NCBI GenBank assembly: GCA_964371555.1
Contig: CAYJMQ010000010.1
Coordinates: 1 to 47,214 of the forward strand
Origin: CAYJMQ01 sp964371555
GTDB taxonomy: Bacteria > Bdellovibrionota > JACOXK01 > 2-02-FULL-40-11
Length of the DNA: 47,214 nt
Reading direction: 5' to 3'
Part shown: positions 40,684 through 47,214 of the stretch, piece by piece
Layout: the number at the start of each line of letters is the position of its first letter
How positions within the stretch are numbered: position 1 is the stretch's first letter
Made by a program: the position numbers and the translations under genes
Notes under the pieces: model-generated
The model's input: only the letters and a program-made list of their open reading frames with translations
Databases searched by the model: none
Told to the model about the DNA's origin: nothing

Positions 40684-41549
40684 CCGAAATTGAATATCAA
40701 TATTTTGAGGGGAAATTTGAGGGATATGGAAAGCTCGCGCTTTTTTATCAATCGTGGAGGCCGGTCTTTTGTGAACGGGTGATTGTTATTGTGCATGGGA
40801 TGGGGGAACATTCCGGCCGCTATGCGAATCTGATCCAGGCGCTTTCGAATGAGGGGATCGGTTTTTACGCCTATGATCAGCGCGGACATGGGAAATCGAA
40901 AGGGGCTCGGGGATGCATAAAGTCATTTCACGAACTGACGGAGGACTTAAGAAATTTTTTAAAACTGGTGTCGATTCATGAAAACCACCGGCCGATTGTC
41001 TTGTTTGGCCATAGCCTGGGGGGACTGATCTCTCTTTATTATATAGAAGAGGTTGAGCGGCGGGGCGGGGTTCTGCCAAATGGTCTGATTTTGAGTAATC
41101 CGATGCTAAAGCTTGCCGTCGAAGTTCCGCGATGGAAAGAGGCGGCATCGGGCTTCCTTTCGAAATTCCTGCCGCGCCTCACACTCTCTACGGCGCTTGA
41201 CTACAGCCTTATTTCCCGTGATCCGGCCGTTATTGAAAATCTTAAATACGATAAGCTCTCGCATAGGCGAATGTCTGGGCGCTTTTACACGGAGATTCTT
41301 CATGCGATGAAGTCTGTGGATGCAAACAAAGATCTGATTCATGTCCCGCTTTTGATGCTTCTCGGCGGAAATGATCAGGTCATTGACCCAAATGTCTCTT
41401 CGAAGTTTGTGGATGAAATGGAATGGGAGTGTCATGAAAAAAAGATTTATCCTGAGCTGTATCATGAATTGATTAATGATATTGGAAAAGAAGGGGTTTT
41501 GGCTGATATCAAACAATGGCTGAAAGGGCTAAAAGAGGATACGTTTTAG
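40680..41549 (+). CDS. Alpha/beta hydrolase, monoacylglycerol lipase-like
   Basis: The 289-residue protein has the lysophospholipase/monoglyceride lipase pattern: VHGMGEHSGRY (oxyanion region), YDQRGHGKSKG, and nucleophile elbow GHSLGG (Ser112). An acid-bearing strand LLGGNDQVIDP follows (Asp near 231), with the catalytic His likely in the YPELYHEL block near residue 262. It likely hydrolyses an acylglycerol or lysophospholipid ester in the cytoplasm. It overlaps the helicase stop as ATGA and is followed directly by pyrE; the link with DNA repair is probably only transcriptional. Confidence 0.85.
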   Translation: MTEIEYQYFEGKFEGYGKLALFYQSWRPVFCERVIVIVHGMGEHSGRYANLIQALSNEGIGFYAYDQRGHGKSKGARGCIKSFHELTEDLRNFLKLVSIHENHRPIVLFGHSLGGLISLYYIEEVERRGGVLPNGLILSNPMLKLAVEVPRWKEAASGFLSKFLPRLTLSTALDYSLISRDPAVIENLKYDKLSHRRMSGRFYTEILHAMKSVDANKDLIHVPLLMLLGGNDQVIDPNVSSKFVDEMEWECHEKKIYPELYHELINDIGKEGVLADIKQWLKGLKEDTF

Positions 41550-42100
41550 TGCGAGATAAACTACTTTCACTTCTGAGAGAAAAATCATTCGAAAAGAGAC
41601 GGGTTGTTCTCTCGTCAGGAAAAGAATCTGATTTTTATATTGATGTGAAACAGACGGCGCTCCATCCGGAAGGGGCGTATTTGATTGGGAAACTGATTTT
41701 AGGGCTTCTGGAAAAAGGGGAACGTGTGGAAGCAGTCGGTGGAATGACGATGGGGGCTGATCCATTATCGGTTTCTGTTTCTCTGTTGAGTTATCTCGAT
41801 CAGCAAGGGAAAAACAGGGCACTTCCTGCTTTTTTTGTCCGAAAAGTCCCGAAAAAACATGGCACAGAGCAGTGGCTCGAGGGGACAAAAAATTTAAAAT
41901 CTGGAACGGCTGTCGCTATTCTTGAAGATGTCGTAACGAGCGGCGCCTCGACACTGAACGCGATTGAACGGGCCGAATGCGGCGGACTTGTTGTCAAACG
42001 TGTGATTGCCGTTGTTGATCGGGAAGAGGGGGGCAGAGAGGAGATTGAAAGAAAAGGATATGTCTTCGAGTCGCTCTTTAAGAGAGCAGATTTTTTTTAA
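41549..42100 (+). CDS. pyrE: Orotate phosphoribosyltransferase
   Basis: GTG 41549, overlapping the hydrolase TAG by one base, gives 183 residues, the normal PyrE size; a longer upstream frame is read from the lipase end and is not needed. The core contains FYIDVKQTALHPEGA, AVGGMTMGADPLS and the PRPP-binding motif VAILEDVVTSGAST. It makes orotidine 5'-phosphate from orotate and PRPP in pyrimidine synthesis. FVRKVPKKHGTEQWLEG is the flexible active-site loop. It converges with gspN, 23 bp away. Confidence 0.92.
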   Translation: MRDKLLSLLREKSFEKRRVVLSSGKESDFYIDVKQTALHPEGAYLIGKLILGLLEKGERVEAVGGMTMGADPLSVSVSLLSYLDQQGKNRALPAFFVRKVPKKHGTEQWLEGTKNLKSGTAVAILEDVVTSGASTLNAIERAECGGLVVKRVIAVVDREEGGREEIERKGYVFESLFKRADFF

Positions 42101-42123
42101 TTTGACCTGCCAAAGAGCTTTAA

Positions 42124-43017
42124 TCAACTTCTCTCCGGCAGTGCCCTTGGCGCGCCGAGACGGCCGTCGATTTTAATCGTGTAGAAACCGTCGCTTCCCA
42201 GGGCGGCGGCGATAAAGGGGAGAAAGAGCGAGAATTCATCGGAGAGTTTTTTTGACATTTTGAATTTAAGTTTCAGATTCAAGCGGCTTTGGCGGATATC
42301 CCGCGGGTTTAAAACGATATCCCCGGAGGTCATGGCGTATAGATCTTCATTGCTCCCCCCCACATTGAACTTTTCAATCACAAACTTGTCATTTGCGATT
42401 TTTCCGGTAAGGGAAATCTGTGAAAGATTTAATTCTGGTATAGTCATGTTTAAAACGCTCAGTTTTCCAAGTTTGAACTTTCGGAGCTGAATATCTGTGT
42501 TGCCATTCAGATTTTCAAATGTCTTTAGATTTCCTTCGATAGAGACTTGTCCTTCAAGCAGGCCATCGAGATCGAGATTTGTCGCGGCCTCAAGCGATTT
42601 CCCCCCGATTTTGATTTCATTGAGGTTTAGTTTTATCCCCTGAGTTGCTCCTCCCCGTTTCTCAAACGTTCCCTGAAGCGTCCCGTGCTCAAGTTCGACC
42701 TGAAAACCAATCTTCGGGCGGAATCTTATAAGAGAGAGAAAAGAGGGGGATAGTTTAATCCGTTCAATTTGAATTTGAGGCAGATTGAGATTGGAATTTT
42801 CGATACTTACCTGGTCCAGAACAAAACCAAGACCAAGAGTGGTATCCAAACTTTCTGCCTGAAGCTGAAAGCCGCTGTTTCTTTCAATCTCAAAAAACAG
42901 CTGATCTTTCATTTTATGGTAAGGGAAGTTGAGATAGGTGAAGTAGATAAAAATTAAGAGACCAAAGAGAATATAGCCCGGAATTCTTACAATTTTTTTG
43001 GCCATTTTTTCAGACAT
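42124..43017 (-). CDS. gspN: Type II secretion system protein GspN
   Basis: The 297-residue protein has one N-terminal membrane helix (GYILFGLLIFIYFTYLNF) and a periplasmic part with repeated beta segments (GFVLDQVSIENSNLNLPQIQIERIKLSPS), like the GspN/AsmA-type fold. GspN is an accessory part of the type II secretion apparatus in some lineages; its exact job is not settled. It is last in the operon gspJ-K-L-M-N, 3 bp after the gspM stop. It is more common in deltaproteobacterial-type clusters, which supports the lineage guess. Confidence 0.8.
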   Translation of the reverse strand: MSEKMAKKIVRIPGYILFGLLIFIYFTYLNFPYHKMKDQLFFEIERNSGFQLQAESLDTTLGLGFVLDQVSIENSNLNLPQIQIERIKLSPSFLSLIRFRPKIGFQVELEHGTLQGTFEKRGGATQGIKLNLNEIKIGGKSLEAATNLDLDGLLEGQVSIEGNLKTFENLNGNTDIQLRKFKLGKLSVLNMTIPELNLSQISLTGKIANDKFVIEKFNVGGSNEDLYAMTSGDIVLNPRDIRQSRLNLKLKFKMSKKLSDEFSLFLPFIAAALGSDGFYTIKIDGRLGAPRALPERS

Positions 43018-43020
43018 CTT

Positions 43021-43632
43021 CTATTCCTTCGGTTTAAACGAAGTTACTTTAAACGTTACATTCAAAAACTGGGGATCGTCAAACCTCGGTTTAATTTTAA
43101 CTTCTTTGATCACGAAGTTATAAGGGGCTGTTTCAATTTTATAGAAATAATTGGAAAGCTGTTTAAGCGTCACACGGACGAGCTGAATCGTCGCTTCTGT
43201 TTCAATGAAAAAATCTCCCGGCGGGAGTTGTTTGGGTGAAATCGACTCGATCGACTCCCGTCCCACCTGAGCCCCTTTTGCAAAATCTTCAAGGGTGGAC
43301 AAAAGCGAAAAATCGGCGCTCTTTTGTTTGGCTTCGCGCTCAAGATCTGAGAGCAGCGCCTGTTGTTCTTTGAACTGAACCTCATATTTTGAGAGGAGGT
43401 GAAGATTTTCCCGTTTGAGTTCGATCTCTTCCCTTAGGCCGCCCACCTTCGTTTGTCCGATATAAATCAAGAAAAAGATAAAAAAGATGACGCCCGCCGC
43501 CCCGGAAATGGAGGCGATTTTTTTTTGGTCCGGCGGAAGTCCCTCAAACCAATGGATGGCCTGTCCCAAAAGCCTGCTCTCTTTGAGTTTGTCTAAAGAG
43601 AGCATCTCTTTTGTTATTCCAAAGAACGCCAT
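43021..43632 (-). CDS. gspM: Type II secretion system protein GspM-like
   Basis: The 203-residue protein has a cytoplasmic N-terminal segment of about 45 residues and one membrane helix (GAAGVIFFIFFLIYI). A coiled coil follows (GGLREEIELKRENLHLLSKYEVQFKEQQALLSDLEREAKQ region) and then a ferredoxin-like C-terminal domain. This is the layout of GspM/PilO, which pairs with GspL in the inner-membrane platform. It starts within the gspL stop (TAATG). The family assignment rests on topology and gene order as much as on sequence. Confidence 0.8.
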   Translation of the reverse strand: MAFFGITKEMLSLDKLKESRLLGQAIHWFEGLPPDQKKIASISGAAGVIFFIFFLIYIGQTKVGGLREEIELKRENLHLLSKYEVQFKEQQALLSDLEREAKQKSADFSLLSTLEDFAKGAQVGRESIESISPKQLPPGDFFIETEATIQLVRVTLKQLSNYFYKIETAPYNFVIKEVKIKPRFDDPQFLNVTFKVTSFKPKE

Positions 43633-45254
43633 TATGGCTTTCCTTTCTTTTTGATGTCAAATGTCAGCGTAAAATCTTTATTCTGTCCATCAGCCGAAGT
43701 TGAAATTTCACCTTTAACCACTTTTGTAAAATTCGGATTGCTTTTAAAGCTTTTTTCAATGTTGTCTATCGAATTGAACGAATCAGAAATAGCTTTGATT
43801 TTAATGCGATTTTCAACGATGGAGAGATCTCTCACGTCAAACAAAGCCGATTTTGGGACCATCTGGGAGATTTGGTTAATGACTTCCAATGTAGATAATG
43901 TTTCCTCTTTCTTCCCCCCCAGTGCCCCGATTTTTTCTTCTTGCTCACGCGCTTTTTTGTTTAAAAAAGCGCCGAGTTCAGTCGGGCTTGAAAGCAGTGT
44001 CTCTGACACTTTGATCGGGAATTTCTGAATCATCTGGGATGCCTGCCCATCCAGTCGCTTGTAGACAGATTTCAGAATAAAATAATTAACGCTTAAATTG
44101 AGAAATAAAATAAGGCCAATGATTCCACCCATACTTAAAAGATATCTGATCTCCTGTCCCATCGGCTCCCGTTGTGTTTTTGAAAACTCCCCTTTCCTGA
44201 AATTAAATTGCTGGAGAAAACGCTTTCTTGCGAAGCCAAGAGCCAGGGAAAGCGCCAGAGCCGCTTTCGCATTGTGTTCATCGGAGGAGGGGATATTGCT
44301 CATTTGAAAAGCCTCCAGGCTTTTCAAATGGGTAACTTCCACCTGAAGTTCCTGAGAGAAGTAGTGCCCGATATTCCTGAGCAGCGACCCCCCGCCGGTC
44401 AGGCAGCTTTTTTTCACAACCCCATATCCCTTCGAACGCGCGGCCTGGAATGTCTGGTGGATCGCGGCGATCAGCGGATCGACCGCCTGTTTGACGCAAT
44501 TTGAGAATCGGATCTGATCAGGCGAGATTTGTGTTTCTGATTGATCTTGCCCGGCGAGTAAAAAACCATTTTGAATTTTTGCTTTTTCAGCCTCTTCGAA
44601 GGGGAGGTGATAATCTTTTTCGATTGCCATCGTGACGGCTTGGCCGCCGATGGCGATGGTCCGGGTGTGACTGAGATTTTGATTGTCAATAATAGAAATC
44701 GTTGTCTGGCTTCTGCCAATATTGACGATAGCAAATGTTTCGGGGGTTTGGGGCCAGTTAAAAAAGGTGAGGTTATAGGGCGCTACGGAATCGGCTGTCA
44801 AAATATCGGGAGAAAGCTCGAGCGATGGAAAGAGATCGAGATGTTCTTTGATATTTTCTTTTGTCGCAAAAAGGACAAGGATGTTCGATTTTTTTTCAAC
44901 GGACGAAAGCAGATGATGATCAAAGATGATCTTTTCCATCGGGAAGGGAATATGCTCTTCAAGCTCAAACGGAATGGTTTGGGCGATCTTGGATCTCTCA
45001 GTAAAGGGGAGGGTAATCAGTCTTGAAGAGACAAGACTCCCCGCCAGGGAAGATACAATTTTTATGGGAGGCAGAATATGATGTTTTGTAAAAAGGGTGT
45101 GGAGCGCAATCCGCAGGTCTTCAATCCGGGGAAGATCTTTTGTGATCGGCAGCGGTTCCTCAAAAAAATCAAGGAGCTCGATGTTCCTGAGTCCCACCTC
45201 TACTTCGACAGCCTTGATTGAGTAACTTCCAATATCGAGTCCCAGAATGCGCAT
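43632..45254 (-). CDS. gspL: GspL with complete PilM-like actin-fold domain
   Basis: The 540-residue protein begins like PilM (RILGLDIGSYSIKAVEVE), with further actin-fold blocks FAIVNIGRSQTTISII and KSCLTGGGSLLRNI. A single membrane helix (YLLSMGGIIGLILFLNL) sits near residue 375. The periplasmic part is PilN/GspL-like. GspL links the ATPase GspE to the inner-membrane platform. Here the cytoplasmic half keeps a full PilM-type ATP-binding fold rather than the reduced GspL version. It is 9 bp after gspK. Confidence 0.88.
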   Translation of the reverse strand: MRILGLDIGSYSIKAVEVEVGLRNIELLDFFEEPLPITKDLPRIEDLRIALHTLFTKHHILPPIKIVSSLAGSLVSSRLITLPFTERSKIAQTIPFELEEHIPFPMEKIIFDHHLLSSVEKKSNILVLFATKENIKEHLDLFPSLELSPDILTADSVAPYNLTFFNWPQTPETFAIVNIGRSQTTISIIDNQNLSHTRTIAIGGQAVTMAIEKDYHLPFEEAEKAKIQNGFLLAGQDQSETQISPDQIRFSNCVKQAVDPLIAAIHQTFQAARSKGYGVVKKSCLTGGGSLLRNIGHYFSQELQVEVTHLKSLEAFQMSNIPSSDEHNAKAALALSLALGFARKRFLQQFNFRKGEFSKTQREPMGQEIRYLLSMGGIIGLILFLNLSVNYFILKSVYKRLDGQASQMIQKFPIKVSETLLSSPTELGAFLNKKAREQEEKIGALGGKKEETLSTLEVINQISQMVPKSALFDVRDLSIVENRIKIKAISDSFNSIDNIEKSFKSNPNFTKVVKGEISTSADGQNKDFTLTFDIKKKGKP

Positions 45255-45263
45255 GGAGAATTC

Positions 45264-46343
45264 CTAGTTTGTGTTCCAATACAAAATGGCCGGGCTTCCA
45301 TCGGGCATTGTCTTTGAGATATTTACCACCGCCCGAACCACCTCAAGTGTCCCCCTAACTTCGGCTGTTGATACCAATGAGAAGATTTCTGACGTTGTTG
45401 ACAACGGCACCCGTGGATTTCTATTAAAATCGGCGCTTTTTAACAGCGTATTTTTACAAAATTGCTCAAATTCTTCAGATTTCTTAAATCGAGTGGTCTC
45501 ACGATGCTCAATGATTTTTTTTACATCCTCTTCCGTTAGTTCGGAACTAATGGATAAGAGCATAGATGCGTCGGCCGTGTTTACGTTAACCCCTTCTACC
45601 CCTTCTGTAGGATACACAGTTACGTAGGGGAGAAGCAAGTCAAAGATTTCGCTATTGTCGAATCCTTCGATCATCTGAAGCTCTGAGATGGTATCGAGAG
45701 GGGCGTTCTTCGGTTTATAGGGGGTGGGGAGACGTCCATAATAGTTATCCTCGCTCCCCCCGCCTGTCTTTTCGTTGTCTTTGTCGATCCAGTCGACAAT
45801 ATGTTCCACAAGTTCTCCGAATCTCAAATCGCGGTATTTGTCAAAGAATTCTTCGTCAGAGCTCTTCTTTCTTTCGAAAATGTTTTCAAGTTGTCTTGAA
45901 ATTCCCGCGCGGCTTTCCGATTTCCGGAGGGCGTTCAAATTGATTTTGGCGCTTTCATCTGTGATATCAACCCTGATTTTTCCATCTATTTTTGAAACTT
46001 CAGCAAGCTCTTTGATTGCTTTTTCGGCGCCAAAGGTTGTCTTTTTTGTCGCAAGCGGGGGATAGATAAACCCAAATTGCCACAGCTGATCGAGCATCCC
46101 TTCGTTAAAACCGGGGATTTGTTTAACAAGGGGATTTTCTTTAATTGTTTTAAAAATCTTGAGTTCAAGGAGCGCAAAGTAGATGCCGGAGCGAGCGAGA
46201 TGCCGGGACTTGGCCGCATTTTTGAAATTGTTTGCGATGCGAAAGTTCATTTGCGATCCGGAGGTAAATTCGACCATCATAATGGAGAGCAAAGCGAGTG
46301 TGCTGATGACGAGAATGAGCGCGATGCCTTTATTTTTTTTCAT
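45264..46343 (-). CDS. gspK: Type II secretion minor pseudopilin GspK
   Basis: The 359-residue protein has a short basic leader and a hydrophobic helix (GIALILVISTLALLSIMMVEF), then a large alpha domain. MLLSISSELTEEDVKKII and the helix-hairpin-helix-like NVNTADASML are typical of GspK (T2SSK). GspK caps the pseudopilus tip with GspI and GspJ. The leader KKNKG-IALILV ends in Gly before the helix, as prepilin peptidase needs; as in other GspK proteins, Glu at +5 is absent. It overlaps the gspJ stop as ATGA. Confidence 0.9.
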   Translation of the reverse strand: MKKNKGIALILVISTLALLSIMMVEFTSGSQMNFRIANNFKNAAKSRHLARSGIYFALLELKIFKTIKENPLVKQIPGFNEGMLDQLWQFGFIYPPLATKKTTFGAEKAIKELAEVSKIDGKIRVDITDESAKINLNALRKSESRAGISRQLENIFERKKSSDEEFFDKYRDLRFGELVEHIVDWIDKDNEKTGGGSEDNYYGRLPTPYKPKNAPLDTISELQMIEGFDNSEIFDLLLPYVTVYPTEGVEGVNVNTADASMLLSISSELTEEDVKKIIEHRETTRFKKSEEFEQFCKNTLLKSADFNRNPRVPLSTTSEIFSLVSTAEVRGTLEVVRAVVNISKTMPDGSPAILYWNTN

Positions 46344-47092
46344 TCTTCGTCTTCCTTTTCTTGTTTCGGCTCTTCTTTAGAAGAAGATTTTTCAGGAGAT
46401 TTTTCGGATTCTTTATTATTGGGGAGCGCGATCAAAATTTTTGACACATATTCAACGGTCTCCTCCTTTCCCCCCCTTTTTTCAAAGACGATCAGCTTGA
46501 TTTCGACCGCGTCCGGGAATTTGTCTTTAAAATCGATGCGTTCGGTATCCCACTCTTCAAACCATAGATCGCGTTCCTTTGAAAAATATCGGAATTGAAC
46601 CTCTTTTATATCTTCAAGAAGCAGATCCTCTTCCCCCCCGCGTTCGTGATCTTGATCGACAATGACAGAGCTTCTTCTTAAGAGACGGTTTTTTCCCGAT
46701 TTTTCGGGATCAGCTGATAACTGATAACCGACTTCATTGAGTTCTGATTCATGGACATTCTCATAAAGCTTGCGATGAGAGAGCGAGGTGAAGTGGAGCG
46801 CCTCTGATTTTCCAATGAAGAACCCCACAAACCACATTTCTCCAGTGTCACCTCCAAAACTGTCAGACGAATCGAGCGGTTTATGAAAAGCAAGATGAAT
46901 ATCTCTTTGCATGATGACGAACGCCGATCTTACGCCATGAATCGCGTTCCACTGATCTTCGACCACTTTTTTTACGTTGAAACCCCTGCGGATCGCCTCC
47001 GATGTGCCCAACGCGATAAATGAGAAGATTGCCATTGCGATGAGGACTTCGATCAATGTGAAACCAATTGGCGAAAAGAGGGGCTTGGCCAG
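46340..47092 (-). CDS. gspJ: Type II secretion minor pseudopilin GspJ, apparent CTG start
   Basis: The prepilin signature SPIG-FTLIEVLIAMAIFS is present: Gly at -1 (codon 47063-47065), Phe at +1 and Glu at +5. Any start at TTG 47056 would lack the cleavage site. No ATG, GTG or TTG exists upstream in this frame up to the window edge. A CTG at 47092 gives a normal 10-residue leader (MAKPLFSPIG) and has AAAAGG six bases before it. The body (GVRSAFVIMQRDIHLAFHKPL) matches GspJ, which sits at the pseudopilus tip with GspI and GspK. The frame stays open to 47214, so an unusually long leader or an assembly frameshift cannot be excluded. Confidence 0.75.
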   Translation of the reverse strand: MAKPLFSPIGFTLIEVLIAMAIFSFIALGTSEAIRRGFNVKKVVEDQWNAIHGVRSAFVIMQRDIHLAFHKPLDSSDSFGGDTGEMWFVGFFIGKSEALHFTSLSHRKLYENVHESELNEVGYQLSADPEKSGKNRLLRRSSVIVDQDHERGGEEDLLLEDIKEVQFRYFSKERDLWFEEWDTERIDFKDKFPDAVEIKLIVFEKRGGKEETVEYVSKILIALPNNKESEKSPEKSSSKEEPKQEKEDEE

Positions 47093-47214
47093 GTGACACC
47101 TTTTAAAATGGCAGCCCCGCGTTTGGGTAGGGGGTTGTTTAAAAGCATTGATAATGGGAGTGGGTTTTTTTTGTTTTAAAACCCTTGGGGGGGTGACCGG
47201 TTTGGTTGTTTTTT

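Overview
The window looks like chromosome of a Gram-negative bacterium with deltaproteobacterial character (Myxococcota/Bdellovibrionota-like or a related uncultured lineage). Pointers are an LpxH-type lipid A enzyme, a type II secretion operon with GspN and a PilM-like GspL, a Myxococcus-style Ser/Thr kinase (HRDISPQN), a GldA/GldF/GldG-type ABC system and an outer-membrane beta-barrel protein. Lineage is inferred from gene content only. Genes are tightly packed, with ATGA-type overlaps inside operons and several convergent gene ends that overlap (22, 39 and 85 bp).

Layout. 1-1694 (-): sensor histidine kinase, cut by the left edge. 1764-3016 (+): short RadC-like JAB protein overlapping an LpxH-like hydrolase. 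3082-7573 (+): the prkA-yeaH-spoVR triad in translationally overlapping order. 7579-7995 (-): small secreted protein. 8125-9261: a 5' fragment of tRNA-Val(CAC), a HigB/HigA-type toxin-antitoxin pair and an intact tRNA-Val(CAC); the 37-bp direct repeat suggests a roughly 1.07-kb insertion at the anticodon loop. 9386-11488: DUF547 protein (-) divergent from a GT4 glycosyltransferase (+). 11467-13748 (-): fur plus a cytochrome c/FTR1 iron permease, behind a perfect 19-bp Fur-box palindrome. 13795-16977: trxB, an RluA-type pseudouridine synthase, an archaeal-type (type II) GAPDH-like protein and a small unknown. 17010-18940 (+): a 47-codon unknown ORF, a NrnA-like DHH phosphoesterase and a secreted protein with a VgrG/gp5-like beta-helix stretch. 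18856-19719: Cys-cluster protein (-) and a tandem zinc-knuckle protein (+). 19739-23824 (+): GldA-F-G-like ABC operon with a duplicated-DUF4340 protein.

23842-27244 (-): Ser/Thr kinase, acyl-CoA synthetase and SCP2 lipid carrier in one run. 27305-30602 (+): coaE, a PHP phosphoesterase and a TPR/outer-membrane barrel protein. 30615-31655 (-): secreted protein with a charged tail. 31881-36073 (+): phosphorelay cluster (membrane HAMP kinase, two receivers, receiver-kinase fusion). 36098-42100 (+): a compact AddB-like nuclease, an HU-family protein and a UvrD-type helicase, followed by an alpha/beta hydrolase and pyrE. 42124 to the right edge (-): type II secretion operon gspJ-K-L-M-N.

The most interesting parts are the small AddAB-like nuclease/helicase pair with HU between them, the tRNA-flanked toxin-antitoxin micro-element, the archaeal-type GAPDH in a bacterial setting, the small coupled ORF before nrnA, and the tandem C-x4-C-x9-C-x2-H-Y protein. 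Several promoters lie so close to start codons that leaderless transcripts are likely. No CRISPR array, complete insertion sequence or ribosomal RNA was seen.
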